A stretch of DNA of 64,000 bases from Desulfobacterium sp. (GCA_030145245.1 JAQYWC010000056.1:35114-99113), one strand, 5' to 3'; positions 35,190-44,503 are shown, counted from the first letter of the stretch. Program-made: numbers and translations. Notes: generated by a model from the letters alone, not told the origin.

Positions 35190-36463
35190 GAGTTGTTACC
35201 CGGGATGGTGATCTTCTGTTCCATGAGCTTCATGCCGTCCACGGCTTTGGCCAGGGGAGACAGGACGATCTTGTCTCCCTGTCCAAGGCCCTGGGAGATG
35301 AAGATCTCCTCCTTGAACCGTCTGAGCACCTCCACCTTTCTCATGGCAAGCTGGCCGTCTTCCAGAACAAACAGGGTGTTTCCCGGCCGCAACAGATGGC
35401 GGGGCACGACAAAAACCGGATCATAACGGCTGCCGCTGATGATGCAGCGAACAAAGGTTCCCGGCCGAAGGGAGATCAGACCGCTCTTCTGGTCATCCAC
35501 CTCCAGCACCATGGGAAGGGTCCGTGTTTTCTCGTCAATGGTCGCCTTTACCCTGGCAACCCGTGCCTGCCACTCCTGCTTTGGATCACTGCCGGTCATG
35601 GTCACAAGGGCCCTGGGCAGGTCGCCCTGGGCAAATATGGGATCAAGCCATTGCATCTTCTCCAGGGGGATTCTCACCTCCACATCAAGCCCGCCCTGGC
35701 GGTACACCGTGCCAAGGGGCTGGCCAATGGTGATGAACTCTCCCATCTCCACCCCCTTTTCCAGAACCCAGCCGTTAAACTCAGATCGGATCTCGGTCTT
35801 TTCAAGGGCAAGCTCGGCCCGGTCCAGGTCGATTTTTGCCATGGACAGGGCGGCCTCTTTCTGTTCCATGGCCGAATCGGTGACTGACAGGGAGTTCTCA
35901 AAACCCTGGAGCGTCATCCTGGCCTGGATATCCTGCTGCTCGGCTTGGTCAAGCCGTGTGATGGAGGCAAAGTCCTCTTTGTTGAGCGCCCGGATCCGCA
36001 ACAGCTCCTTTGTGGTAAGCCTGACATTGGAAGTGGCAAGGCGGATGTCTGATTTGAGATTGTCGATCTCCTGGCCCAGTCTCTGGATATCGGCCACGGC
36101 CTGGCGGATTCTGACCCTGGCGCTTCTGACATCAAGGAGAAAGGTCCGCTGGTCGATCCGGACGATCACCTCGTCCTGGTCAATGGCGCCCCCCTCCTTG
36201 AATCCGTCATGGATGAAGACCACCCGTCCCGGCACCTCGGCGGTAAGTTTAAGGGTATCCCTCGGTTTTACCGTACCAAAGGCGTCAATGACCATTGTCC
36301 GGGTCTCTGCCCTGGCCTCGGTCACCTGCACAACGGGAATGGAGTCGTCAATGGTCCGCCGTTCCGGTTCCGACCGGATGGCGACAAGAAAACCACCTAC
36401 GAGAAGAGCCACTACCACAACCACGATGGATCGCACGCTTTTAAAAAGAATCCCCTGCTTCAT
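35186..36463 (-). CDS. RND periplasmic adaptor (membrane fusion protein)
   Basis: A 425-aa adaptor: N-terminal anchor helix (SIVVVVVALLVGGFLV), lipoyl-type half (KLTAEVPGRVVFIHDGFKEGGAIDQDEVIVRID), long coiled-coil hairpin (~105-200), second lipoyl half (EFNGWVLEKGVEMGEFITIGQPLG) and beta-barrel domain. I start at ATG 36463 with GGAGG nine bases upstream. It partners the permease that directly follows. Confidence 0.93.
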   Translation of the reverse strand: MKQGILFKSVRSIVVVVVALLVGGFLVAIRSEPERRTIDDSIPVVQVTEARAETRTMVIDAFGTVKPRDTLKLTAEVPGRVVFIHDGFKEGGAIDQDEVIVRIDQRTFLLDVRSARVRIRQAVADIQRLGQEIDNLKSDIRLATSNVRLTTKELLRIRALNKEDFASITRLDQAEQQDIQARMTLQGFENSLSVTDSAMEQKEAALSMAKIDLDRAELALEKTEIRSEFNGWVLEKGVEMGEFITIGQPLGTVYRQGGLDVEVRIPLEKMQWLDPIFAQGDLPRALVTMTGSDPKQEWQARVARVKATIDEKTRTLPMVLEVDDQKSGLISLRPGTFVRCIISGSRYDPVFVVPRHLLRPGNTLFVLEDGQLAMRKVEVLRRFKEEIFISQGLGQGDKIVLSPLAKAVDGMKLMEQKITIPGNNS

Positions 36464-36606
36464 GGAGTAACGCCTCCGGCCTTGCAACGGGTTTATGAAC
36501 GACAAACGAAGGAAAGAACGGTTATCACATACCTCTTATCGCGTTTACCAAGAAAAAATCAAGTCTTTTTCTTGGGCCTGGCAGGCCGGGATCAACGGAT
36601 AAAAAT

Positions 36607-36636
36607 TTGCAAGAGATCCGCCCGCCATGATATCAT
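36607..36636 (+). promoter_or_regulatory. Candidate promoter of the universal stress gene
   Basis: TTGCAA (36607-36612), 18-base spacer, TATCAT (36631-36636), 27 bases before the ATG at 36663. A 10-bp hairpin CCAAGAAAAA/TTTTTCTTGG (36548-36575) lies upstream. Confidence 0.4.
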
Positions 36637-36662
36637 GAACAAACAGGAATAAGGAGGGTACC

Positions 36663-37085
36663 ATGGAATTGAAAAAAATCCTTAACCCGGTTGACGGGTC
36701 AAAACATTCCCAGCGTTCCACCGAATATGCCTGCGAGCTTGCTTGCCTTGTGAACGCTGAAATCATTCTTCTCCACTGCCATCGGCGATTTCCGGTGATC
36801 CTTGCAGAACCCTATTTCCAGCACGCCATCAACCAGATCATGGCAGAATCGGAACAGCTGATCGCCCCCTTTGTTGAAATCCTCGAAAAGCACCCGGTAA
36901 AATTTGAGACGCGAATCCTGGAAGGGTCGGCAGGCAAGATGATCCCGGAGGCGGCAAAAATAGAAAAAGCAGACATGATCGTCATGGGATCCAGGGGATG
37001 CACCGACCTTGAGGGGTTGATCCTGGGAAGCGTTACCCACAAGGTGCTCCAGCGGGTCAACTGTCCGGTGCTGGTGATCAAATAA
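36663..37085 (+). CDS. Universal stress protein
   Basis: A 140-aa single UspA domain: KKILNPVDGSKHSQRSTEYA at the N-terminus and the nucleotide-binding G-x2-G-x9-G-(S/T) loop as GSRGCTDLEGLILGSVTHKVL near the end. AAGGAGG precedes the ATG. Probably an ATP-binding stress protein; the specific role is unknown. Confidence 0.92.
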   Translation: MELKKILNPVDGSKHSQRSTEYACELACLVNAEIILLHCHRRFPVILAEPYFQHAINQIMAESEQLIAPFVEILEKHPVKFETRILEGSAGKMIPEAAKIEKADMIVMGSRGCTDLEGLILGSVTHKVLQRVNCPVLVIK

Positions 37086-37091
37086 ATAAAA

Positions 37092-37119
37092 GGGGTCAGA
37101 CTTAGCTAAGTCTGACCCC
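37092..37119. terminator. 28-bp perfect palindrome between usp and etfA
   Basis: The arms begin GGGGTCAGACTTAG and are fully self-complementary without a loop spacer. It lies between the convergent usp and etfA genes and could terminate both; it also resembles the palindromic ends of REP/IS200-like repeats. Confidence 0.6.
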
Positions 37120-37128
37120 GGATAATGC

Positions 37129-38094
37129 TTATAAGGATTTAACCTTCTCGGTCAGCTCGGGCATGAACTCGAGGATATCCTCAACAATTCCCACGTCTGC
37201 AACCTGGAAGATCGGCGCCTTGGGATTTTTGTTCACGGCAACGATAAAGGGATTACCCTTTACCCCGCCCATGTGCTGGAAGGAACCGCTGATGCCCATG
37301 GCCATGTAGACCTTGGGTTTAACGGTCAGACCGGAAGTGCCGACCTGGCGGGATTTCTCCAGCCACTTGGCGTCAACAATGGGCCTTGAGCAGGAAACAA
37401 CCGCGTGCATGGCTTCTGCAAGCTCCTGGGCGATCTCAATGTTATCCTCCTCCTCGATACCTCGACCGACGGAGACAAGGACATCGGACTTGGTGATGTC
37501 CACATCGCCAACCTCGGCTTCCACGATCTCAAGAAAACGACGCTTTCCGGTGAGATCTCCGGCATCTGCGGACTTGTCAGCAACGGCTCCGCTCTGTCCC
37601 GCTTCCACTGGGGCAAATGCACCAGGTCTGATGGTGACCACGGCGCCTGCGGTAATGTCGCAGGTCACATGGGTGGAAACAGCGCCACCCAGCTCCTGGC
37701 GCACTGTTTTCAGGAGAGAACCGTCAACACCTTCAAAATCAACAACATCGGCAACATAGGTGGAATCCATCTTGATGGAGAGGCCGGGACAAAGATCCAT
37801 GCCAAAGGTGTCGTGGGCGGCAAGAACGATGGCATTGGCATCAAGGACATTCAGGAGCGCCTTTCTCACCACTTCCGCATTGGGGTAAGCCAGGGCTTCG
37901 TTGTCGATCTTGATCACCTCGGCGTAGAGGGAGGTCAAGCCGTTGGCGACCTTATCAAGATCCGCGCCGGAACCGGTAACAACGGCTGTAAGCGTGGCGG
38001 CACCATCAAGCTTTTTAGCGGCTTCGGGAAATTCAAATGCGATGTCGGCGGCAACGCCTCCCTGGTGGGGTATGTATGCAAAAATCTGGGTCAT
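37129..38094 (-). CDS. etfA: Electron transfer flavoprotein alpha subunit
   Basis: A 321-aa EtfA. The C-terminal FAD domain is clear: SVGRGIEEEDNIEIAQELA, CSRPIVDAKW, RQVGTSGLTVKPKVYMAMGISGS and AVNKNPKAPIF. With EtfB it carries electrons from acyl-CoA dehydrogenases. I use ATG 38094, ten bases after GGAGG and two after the etfB stop; a TTG at 38100 also fits. The Etf:quinone oxidoreductase gene lies upstream in the same operon. Confidence 0.95.
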   Translation of the reverse strand: MTQIFAYIPHQGGVAADIAFEFPEAAKKLDGAATLTAVVTGSGADLDKVANGLTSLYAEVIKIDNEALAYPNAEVVRKALLNVLDANAIVLAAHDTFGMDLCPGLSIKMDSTYVADVVDFEGVDGSLLKTVRQELGGAVSTHVTCDITAGAVVTIRPGAFAPVEAGQSGAVADKSADAGDLTGKRRFLEIVEAEVGDVDITKSDVLVSVGRGIEEEDNIEIAQELAEAMHAVVSCSRPIVDAKWLEKSRQVGTSGLTVKPKVYMAMGISGSFQHMGGVKGNPFIVAVNKNPKAPIFQVADVGIVEDILEFMPELTEKVKSL

Positions 38095-38096
38095 AA

Positions 38097-38882
38097 TCAA
38101 AGTCCTCCCTTGCTTTTGAGTTTCTCAATGAGTGTTTCAATGATCTCATCAGTGGAGCCTTCGAGCATCTCCGCACCCTCGCCAAGGTCAGGTACAAAGT
38201 AATCGACCCGCTTGACCTTTGCATTGGCATCTCCGATCACTGCGGCATCCACACCAAGGTCCGATGCGGAACGAACAGGAATCTCAACCTTGGCAACCTT
38301 TCTAATACCGCGGATCCCCACGTAGCGGGGCTCGTTGATACCGGTCTGGATGGAAAGCACACAGGGAAGATCGATCTCGTTCATCTCCTGGTTTCCGCCT
38401 TCAATCTCCCTGCCCACGGTCACTTTGCCCTCACCCACCTCAACCTTGTTAACAAGGGAGGCATAGGGAAGATCGAGCATGGCTGCAAGCATTCCGGCTA
38501 CCTGGCCTGCGCCCTCATCTGCCTGGGCACCGGTGAGAATCAGGTCGTAACTTCCCTTTTCCACCTCAGCCTTGAGGATGGAGGCGATCCCCTTTCCGTC
38601 TGAGCCTTCAAAGGCGTCATCACTCAGAAGCACGCCGTTGTTGGCGCCCATGGCCATTTCCCGCCTCAGCACTTCTTCACTCTCATCATCGCCGACCGTG
38701 ACGACGGTGACGCTGCCGCCCACATTGTCAACAATCTGAATGGCCTCTTCAACGGCATAGTTGTCCCACTCATTCACAGAGAAAACCAGATCGTCACGAT
38801 CAAGATCATTGCCAGCACTGTTGAGCTCAAATTCGTTCTCAGCAGTATCTGGAACCCGCTTGACACATACTAAAATCTCCAT
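38097..38882 (-). CDS. etfB: Electron transfer flavoprotein beta subunit
   Basis: A 261-aa EtfB: N-terminal MEILVCVKRVPDTAENEF, the AMP-site region DLILTGAQADEGAGQVAGMLA, and the recognition loop near LPCVLSIQTGINEPRY. GGAGG lies five bases before ATG 38882. It is followed closely by etfA and preceded by the Etf:quinone oxidoreductase, giving a complete electron route from acyl-CoA to quinone. Confidence 0.95.
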   Translation of the reverse strand: MEILVCVKRVPDTAENEFELNSAGNDLDRDDLVFSVNEWDNYAVEEAIQIVDNVGGSVTVVTVGDDESEEVLRREMAMGANNGVLLSDDAFEGSDGKGIASILKAEVEKGSYDLILTGAQADEGAGQVAGMLAAMLDLPYASLVNKVEVGEGKVTVGREIEGGNQEMNEIDLPCVLSIQTGINEPRYVGIRGIRKVAKVEIPVRSASDLGVDAAVIGDANAKVKRVDYFVPDLGEGAEMLEGSTDEIIETLIEKLKSKGGL

Positions 38883-38932
38883 TGCTACCTCCAAGTTAAA
38901 TTATTATCACACACGAAGCCATTAAATTCTAT

Positions 38933-40999
38933 CTATGCAAGATGCTCCTCAATGAGTTCCGTCAGGTCCAGGGCCTCGATCTTCCCTTCCTGGCCCGCCA
39001 CCTTGATGGCGTCCTGGATGTTGACAAGACAGAACGGACAGGCAGTGACGATCACATTGGCACCCGCCTCAGCAGCCATGTTGACCCTCAGAACACCCAT
39101 GCGAATCTCCTCCTCCGGTTCAAAAAAGAGCATGAGCCCGCCGCCGCCGCAGCAGAAGGAACGGTCCCGGCTCTTTTCAAGCTCAACCCGGGTCAGTCCA
39201 TCGATGGCGTCCAGGGCTTCCCTGGGATCTTCGTACAAGCCGTTGTGGCGTCCAAGGTAACAGGGATCATGGTAAACATACACCTTGTCGGGATGGAGGG
39301 CCGGCTTGAGCATCAATGCGCCCGATCGTATTTTTTCGGCGATCACCTCGCTGATGTGCTGAACCGGGGGAAGGCCGCTGTAATCGTTTTTCAGGGCGTT
39401 GTAGGCATGGGGATCGGCGGTGACGATATTCTTGACACCGGACTCCAAGATCTCCTCGGTGTTGTGGGACTTGAGATCCTGGTACAACATCTCCTCGCCA
39501 AACCTGACCACCTCATTTCCACTGTCCTTTTCAGCCTTGCCAAGGATACCGAAATCCACTCCGGCCTTGGTCAGGATCTTTGAAGTGCGCCTTGCGATCT
39601 CCTGGATGTTGTCATCAAAAGAGGTGATGCTGTCCACGAAAAAGAGGGTCTCGGCAGTGTCACCGTTTCCAAGGTCCTTAACAGTACACTCAGCTGAAAA
39701 CTCCTTGTCCTTAGCCCAGTCGGCCCGTTTTTTCTCCATGGTGCCGTAGGGATTGCCCCTCTTCTCAAGGGCCTTGAGGGGTTTCTGCAGGGACTGGGGA
39801 ACCATGCCCTCGTCCACCATGCCCCGGCGCATGTCAACCATCTTATCTATATATTCGATGCCAAGGGGGCACTCCTGCTCGCAGGCGCCGCAGGTGGTGC
39901 AGGACCAGATCTCGTCCTCGGTGTAGATATCCTCCACCAGCATATTGCTCTTGTAGATCTCGCCTGACATGGGATAGTTGTTGAACATCAAATCCCTTGC
40001 CTTGATGGTGATGAATCTTGGAGAAAGGGGACGGCCTGCAGCATTGGCGGGGCACTGGTCTGAACAGCGCCCGCAGTCGGCACAGGAGTAGAAATCGAGC
40101 ATGTGCTTCCAGGTGAAGTCTTCAAGTTTCTTGACACCAAAGGATTCCAGTTCGTCCAGCTCCTCGTCGGTCACGCCGTACTGAACAGGCTTGATGTTTC
40201 CCTTGTCCACCCGCATGAAAAGAACATTGAAAAAAGAGGTGATCACATGAAAATGCTTGCCCATGGGCAGGAAGCAGAGGAAAAAGAAAAAGGTGAGGTC
40301 ATGGACGAAGAACATTGTGATGTGAAGACCCTGGAGGGTCGACTGGGAGAGATCCATGAGCATTCCCCGGAAGATCCAGCCAAGGGAAAGGGGGGCCAGG
40401 AACTCACTGTGGCCTGTCTGGGCCATTTCAAACGCAGCATTGGAGGCCTCGAAAAGGCTTTCCGAGATCATGAGGGTGGAGATGATGCCAAGGACAAAAA
40501 CCGCCTCTGCTGTGTGATCATGACCATATTGAACCGGAACCGCGTAGCGCTTAGGCTTGACAATTCCCCTGCGCACCGCGGCAACCACACAAGCCACGAA
40601 AACGGCTGTGGCTGCGTAATCCTTAAAAAAATTGTATATATGCCCAATCACGCCATCAAAGCCCGGCACGACAAAACCATCTGACAGGCCGATGAGCACA
40701 AGGGAGGTAGACCGAATCGAAAGCACAAGAAATCCGGCAAAAATAACGATGTGAATGATGCCGGCGGTTCTGTACCTTGGCTGGCGGTACTGCCCAAGCC
40801 ACAACACAATAAGGTTCTTGATACGTTCGGGAATGCGGTTAAGCCTGTTGTCCGGTGCCGCCCTGACCAGGGGGGCCAGTCTCCGCGCCATGATGTAAGC
40901 GAACAGTCCTACTCCGACCACAGGTATCAGCACCGATAGCACTGCAGCCGGGAAAAAACCAAAGAATTTAAAACTTGCTGGTCCAATTAGGGAAGACAT
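38933..40999 (-). CDS. Membrane Fe-S Etf:quinone oxidoreductase (CCG-domain)
   Basis: A 688-aa protein. The N-terminal ~260 residues hold about six helices like a NarI-type diheme domain. Next come two 4Fe-4S motifs (CADCGRCSDQCP and CTTCGACEQECP) and two CCG domains (HDPCYLGRH, FCCGGGG, ACPFCLVN). Proteins of this build beside etfBA act as membrane EtfAB:menaquinone oxidoreductases in beta-oxidising sulfate reducers and relatives. It leads the etfBA operon, downstream of a TetR regulator. Haem binding is inferred from the family. Confidence 0.9.
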   Translation of the reverse strand: MSSLIGPASFKFFGFFPAAVLSVLIPVVGVGLFAYIMARRLAPLVRAAPDNRLNRIPERIKNLIVLWLGQYRQPRYRTAGIIHIVIFAGFLVLSIRSTSLVLIGLSDGFVVPGFDGVIGHIYNFFKDYAATAVFVACVVAAVRRGIVKPKRYAVPVQYGHDHTAEAVFVLGIISTLMISESLFEASNAAFEMAQTGHSEFLAPLSLGWIFRGMLMDLSQSTLQGLHITMFFVHDLTFFFFLCFLPMGKHFHVITSFFNVLFMRVDKGNIKPVQYGVTDEELDELESFGVKKLEDFTWKHMLDFYSCADCGRCSDQCPANAAGRPLSPRFITIKARDLMFNNYPMSGEIYKSNMLVEDIYTEDEIWSCTTCGACEQECPLGIEYIDKMVDMRRGMVDEGMVPQSLQKPLKALEKRGNPYGTMEKKRADWAKDKEFSAECTVKDLGNGDTAETLFFVDSITSFDDNIQEIARRTSKILTKAGVDFGILGKAEKDSGNEVVRFGEEMLYQDLKSHNTEEILESGVKNIVTADPHAYNALKNDYSGLPPVQHISEVIAEKIRSGALMLKPALHPDKVYVYHDPCYLGRHNGLYEDPREALDAIDGLTRVELEKSRDRSFCCGGGGLMLFFEPEEEIRMGVLRVNMAAEAGANVIVTACPFCLVNIQDAIKVAGQEGKIEALDLTELIEEHLA

Positions 41000-41131
41000 G
41001 TTTTACCTCTTAGTCAAAAAAAGTTTATAGTTGACATGCGCTCATTCAGCTGCGCTGGATGCAGCTTCAAATCATTAATCGACAATATCCCATGCGTCAA
41101 GGAAAAAGACCATTCAGTATTTATATGTAAT

Positions 41132-41725
41132 TTAGCGGGCTTCGATCCCTCCCAGGTAAAGATCCACCAGGGGATCTGCCATGGATACCAGGTCATACTT
41201 CCCCTCTGCTGCAACCCAGGTGTTGATCACCCCTTCGACGGCGCCTAGAACAAAGCGTTTGACAAGCCCCATGAAGAGATTCTGCCTCAGGATCCCATCG
41301 TTCTGCCCCTGTTCAATGATCTCGGTCAGAAGATCAAAGTAGATCTTGGATATATCCTTGATATGAGGGGCTACGTCACGGCGGTACCTCACCTCGGACT
41401 GAAAAATAACAGCCATGTCCCTGTCATTCTGAAACTCCTTCAGATGGCAGCGAATCAATTTCCGAAGTTTGAGATCGGCCGGGTCGGTTCCGTCCACGGC
41501 CTGTCGCATGGTCTCAAAAAAACGGCCGCTCTTATAGTTCATGAACTGGTAGAGGATATCATCCTTGTTCTTGAAATAGAGATAGATGGTACCGTCTGCC
41601 ACACCCGCTTCGGCCGCAATTTGGGATATGGTGGCCTTGTAGAATCCCAGCCTCGCAAATACGACGCCTCCGGCATTCAACATCGAGTAGTACTTGTCAG
41701 ATCGCTCTTTTCTATCTTTCCGCAA
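41132..41725 (-). CDS. TetR-family (FadR-like) repressor
   Basis: A 197-aa TetR regulator. The N-terminal helix-turn-helix is GFYKATISQIAAEAGVADGTIYLYFKNKDDILYQF; the C-terminal half is a ligand pocket. I keep the TTG start at 41725 because GAGGT lies about eight bases upstream. Closest in pattern to acyl-CoA-responsive repressors of fatty-acid genes, which fits its position before the Etf operon. The dyad at 41755-41772 is a likely autoregulatory site. Confidence 0.88.
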   Translation of the reverse strand: MRKDRKERSDKYYSMLNAGGVVFARLGFYKATISQIAAEAGVADGTIYLYFKNKDDILYQFMNYKSGRFFETMRQAVDGTDPADLKLRKLIRCHLKEFQNDRDMAVIFQSEVRYRRDVAPHIKDISKIYFDLLTEIIEQGQNDGILRQNLFMGLVKRFVLGAVEGVINTWVAAEGKYDLVSMADPLVDLYLGGIEAR

Positions 41726-41754
41726 AACAGGTTACCTCGTTATAATCGTATGAA

Positions 41755-41772
41755 AATGAATTGATATTCATT
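41755..41772. promoter_or_regulatory. Candidate FadR-like operator of the TetR gene
   Basis: AATGAAT-TGAT-ATTCATT is a perfect 7-4-7 dyad 30 bases upstream of the TetR start, downstream of a minus-strand TTGACA (41796-41801). It resembles the TGAATGA...TCATTCA boxes of Bacillus FadR. A half-site TCATTCA recurs at 41042-41048 before the oxidoreductase gene. Confidence 0.5.
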
Positions 41773-42226
41773 ATGTACCAAACATTTTTTTCATCTGTCA
41801 AGCTGATTCATCATCTTTTTACAGCCCTGAATATATTTTAATATTCTTCATGTTTTTGACGGCTTACAACAAGAGATCATACAAACAGGAGCTCAAGACC
41901 CCATATTTTCAGTTCAAAAAGAACAAATGAGCTAACATTCATTTTATTCTCCTTGATTTTTTCATCATTAACTATTATGAGAGATAGTGTTGTCCAAAAT
42001 GATATATATACTGACTATAGACAGTGGATACGAGCCATGCTCACCTGGCATCAAAATTAGGAAGCGGTTCATGGAAAAACCAGTCCAGGCGTCTATGCTT
42101 TTATCTAAGAGTCCAATTGCCCCTTTGTGGGAGAATATACGTAAAGTTTGCGTTTGCACGTAACCCATAACAATTACGTTAGATCTTTAAGGCAAAGACT
42201 TTTAAGTTATAAACAAGGAGAGTTAA
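41773..42226. other. Long intergenic region upstream of the aldolase gene
   Basis: AT-rich DNA between the divergent TetR and aldolase genes. It should hold the aldolase promoter; TTGACG at 41856-41861 lacks a good -10. A 66-codon minus-strand ORF (41968-42168) has no Shine-Dalgarno or recognisable family. No RNA gene or repeat recognised. Confidence 0.4.
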
Positions 42227-43519
42227 ATGACAAACCCCATAGAATATTCCCCAGAGTACAACAAGGCACTTGAAGTCGGAAGACCCCCAAGCATCAAGAA
42301 GCTCTTCCCCAACTCCAAGGCTTTGATTGTAAGCGGGAAATACATCGACAGGGCCATGCTGAAAAAAGGCAAGGCCATGACCATTGCAGCCAACGCACGC
42401 AGCTCATTTGTAATGAGAGGCACCCTCATGGCCGCCCAGCGGGCCGATGCCGCCATCATTATCGAGATCGCCCGCTCCGAAGGCGGAAGGGACGCTTACT
42501 GCCCCACAAGCCTCTGGAACATGGCCCGCCAGGTGGACGCCATCTGCAACGAGCTGGGCATCACCATTCCCGTGGCCATCCACGCCGATCATTTTGGCAT
42601 CAAAAAACCGGAAGACCTGCCCCAGGCCAAAATAGAAATCCCCACCCTGTTTGAAGCGGGCATCACCTCCATCGCCATTGACGCCTCCCATATGCCGGAC
42701 GCCCAGAACCTTCGGGCCAACATCGAGCTCAATCCCTTTATTCCGGATTGGGCAGGACTTGAGACCGAAGTGGGTGAAATCAAAGGTAAGTTTGGCCTTT
42801 CCACCCCGGAGGAGGCGCTGTTTCTCATCCAGGGACTCAATGCCCACAACATCGTTCCGGACTGGATCGCCCTGAACAACGGAACCACCCACGGCATCGA
42901 AGCCAGCGGCAACGGCATCAACGTTGAACTCACCCGGGAGATCCATGAGGCGCTTGCACCCTACGGCACTGCCGGCGCCCAGCACGGAACCTCCGGAAAC
43001 GACTCGGACAGACTCCGGGCCATCATCTCCGAAACCCGTACCACCAAGGCAAATGTTGCCACAGCCCTGCAGATGATCTCCTGGGGACTCGAAGTAAACG
43101 AGTACGGCAACGCCATCCTTGATGACAACGGTGACGTCATTAAAAAGCAGGATGAAGGTCTCAGCGAAGAGATGTGGCAGGAAATGCTTGCCTATGCAAA
43201 AGAAAGGGGAATCGATCCCGGTAACTACAAAAAACTCAACCGCCCCTTTGAAAACAAACTCCTTGCCCAGCCAAAAGAGATCCGGGAGAGAATGGTAAAA
43301 GCGGTGGAAGAATTTGCCTACGACCTTCTGACAAACGTATTCAATGCTCAAGGAACAGGCAGCATCGCCCGGGAAGAGATTCTAAAAGCCGGCTCCCATG
43401 ATCCGGGCCCCAAGGCCAAGATCATTGAAAACCGTGACGACTGGACCCAGGAAAAAATTACAGAAAAAGCATCCATGATAACCTCGGACAAAGGACCTGA
43501 TGGAGATTTTGATGAATAA
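42227..43519 (+). CDS. Class II fructose-bisphosphate aldolase family protein
   Basis: A 430-aa TIM-barrel aldolase. Zinc and active-site patterns of class II aldolases are visible: IHADHFG (His-Asp-His), IDASHM, LNNGTTHGI and AQHGTSGND. It is longer and more divergent than standard FbaA (~350 aa), with an extra acidic C-terminal tail. Likely cleaves or forms fructose-1,6-bisphosphate or a related ketose phosphate. AAGGAG precedes the ATG. Confidence 0.82.
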   Translation: MTNPIEYSPEYNKALEVGRPPSIKKLFPNSKALIVSGKYIDRAMLKKGKAMTIAANARSSFVMRGTLMAAQRADAAIIIEIARSEGGRDAYCPTSLWNMARQVDAICNELGITIPVAIHADHFGIKKPEDLPQAKIEIPTLFEAGITSIAIDASHMPDAQNLRANIELNPFIPDWAGLETEVGEIKGKFGLSTPEEALFLIQGLNAHNIVPDWIALNNGTTHGIEASGNGINVELTREIHEALAPYGTAGAQHGTSGNDSDRLRAIISETRTTKANVATALQMISWGLEVNEYGNAILDDNGDVIKKQDEGLSEEMWQEMLAYAKERGIDPGNYKKLNRPFENKLLAQPKEIRERMVKAVEEFAYDLLTNVFNAQGTGSIAREEILKAGSHDPGPKAKIIENRDDWTQEKITEKASMITSDKGPDGDFDE

Positions 43520-43581
43520 AAAAAACATTTCAGTTTTGATTCTTCAATACCGATAGGTCTTATAGGTTAAGGAGAATTGTA

Positions 43582-44007
43582 ATGCAGATTCCATCATACC
43601 AAATACAGAATGTTCTCAAGGTTTACAGCAGGCAGTTGAGCCAGGGGAAAATTCTTGCCAGAAACAAAGCTGTCGGCAGCAGTCAAACCTCTGCCGACGA
43701 TGTCAGTATTTCTGCAGAAGGGAAGCGAACAGCGATCATCGAAAAGGTTACCAGTAGCATTGTCGACAGGATCACCACGGTTGGCCCCCAAGAGGAGATG
43801 GAATACAAAATTGCAGGCCAGGTTGAAGAAGAACTTGGCCAGAGAATCAATTTCACCCAGAAGAAAGAAGAGAAGTTCTCCTTTACCACCATTGACGAGG
43901 ACAACGTTAAGACAACCAAGACCCTCTCTGTTGAGGATTCGGAATTTGTCATTCGGCGCCTGACTGAACTTGCGCGTCAGGCCGCCGACAACAACATGGA
44001 GTCATAA
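43582..44007 (+). CDS. FlgM-associated protein (DVU0524-like)
   Basis: A 141-aa protein starting MQIPSYQIQNVLKVYSRQLSQ, a pattern I associate with the small DVU0524-type proteins encoded next to FlgM in sulfate reducers. The N-terminal stretch resembles the disordered part of FlgM (ADDVSISAEGKR); the rest is charged and helical. It is 12 bases upstream of flgM, so it is cotranscribed and probably acts in flagellar gene control or export. A weak sigma-28-like -10 (ACCGATAG, 43549-43556) lies upstream. Confidence 0.7.
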   Translation: MQIPSYQIQNVLKVYSRQLSQGKILARNKAVGSSQTSADDVSISAEGKRTAIIEKVTSSIVDRITTVGPQEEMEYKIAGQVEEELGQRINFTQKKEEKFSFTTIDEDNVKTTKTLSVEDSEFVIRRLTELARQAADNNMES

Positions 44008-44019
44008 AAAGAGGACGCA

Positions 44020-44322
44020 ATGAAAATTTCCATTCAAAATTCATCGATTGTCAAACAGACCTACGGCAATCAAAAGTCGGCTTCTTCCCTCTCTTCCGAT
44101 AAAAAGAGAGAGACAGGAGGCACTCAGAACGTAGACAATGTCAATCTCTCGTCCGGCACAAAGGATCTTCAGAAGATTCAGCAGACAATGGAGAAAGAGC
44201 CTGCAGGCAGATCCGAACGGATAGCAGCCCTTAAAGAGCAGATTGAGAATGGCAAGTATACGGTCGATGCTGACAAGGTTGCCGAAAAGATGACGGGATT
44301 CTACCTTGACAAAATTGCCTAG
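44020..44322 (+). CDS. flgM: Anti-sigma-28 factor FlgM
   Basis: A 100-aa protein with the FlgM layout: Ser/Asn-rich disordered N-terminus with DNVNLSSGTKDLQ, then the C-terminal sigma-binding helices RIAALKEQIENGKYTVDADKVAEKM. FlgM holds sigma-28 inactive until it is exported through the finished hook-basal body. GAGGA precedes the ATG. Other flagellar genes are not in the window. Confidence 0.88.
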   Translation: MKISIQNSSIVKQTYGNQKSASSLSSDKKRETGGTQNVDNVNLSSGTKDLQKIQQTMEKEPAGRSERIAALKEQIENGKYTVDADKVAEKMTGFYLDKIA

Positions 44323-44360
44323 GCAACATCACCCCTGGCGTGCAATTTTTTCCTCCCTAT

Positions 44361-44387
44361 TCAGGGGCAGGTGAAGTTCGCCCCTGA
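44361..44387 (+). terminator. Possible terminator after flgM
   Basis: TCAGGGGC (44361-44368) and GCCCCTGA (44380-44387) form an 8-bp stem; no T-run follows, so this is weak. Confidence 0.35.
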
Positions 44388-44453
44388 CATCGCAGAACCC
44401 AACCATCTGATTTAGCAGTACTTCCCCCACAAACCTACATTATCTCACCGGAT

Positions 44454-44469
44454 TGGCCCGCTTCTTGCT
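44454..44469 (+). promoter_or_regulatory. Sigma-54 promoter
   Basis: TGGCCCG-N4-TTGCT closely matches the -24/-12 consensus TGGCACG-N4-TTGCA. It lies 35 bases before the ATG of the 150-aa gene next to flgM; sigma-54 control is usual for flagellar genes in this group. Confidence 0.65.
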
Positions 44470-44503
44470 TTCTTAGTCCTTAGCAACGACAAAGGAGATT
44501 GCA

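Noticed and set aside
33963..35426. 487-codon plus-strand ORF inside the RND operon
   Set aside because: It is antisense to clear RND permease and adaptor genes, has biased composition and no ribosome site. Other long antisense ORFs (for example in acetyl-CoA hydrolase, leuC and topB) are the same kind of shadow.
41968..42168. 66-codon minus-strand ORF before the aldolase gene
   Set aside because: No Shine-Dalgarno, no recognisable family; left as intergenic.
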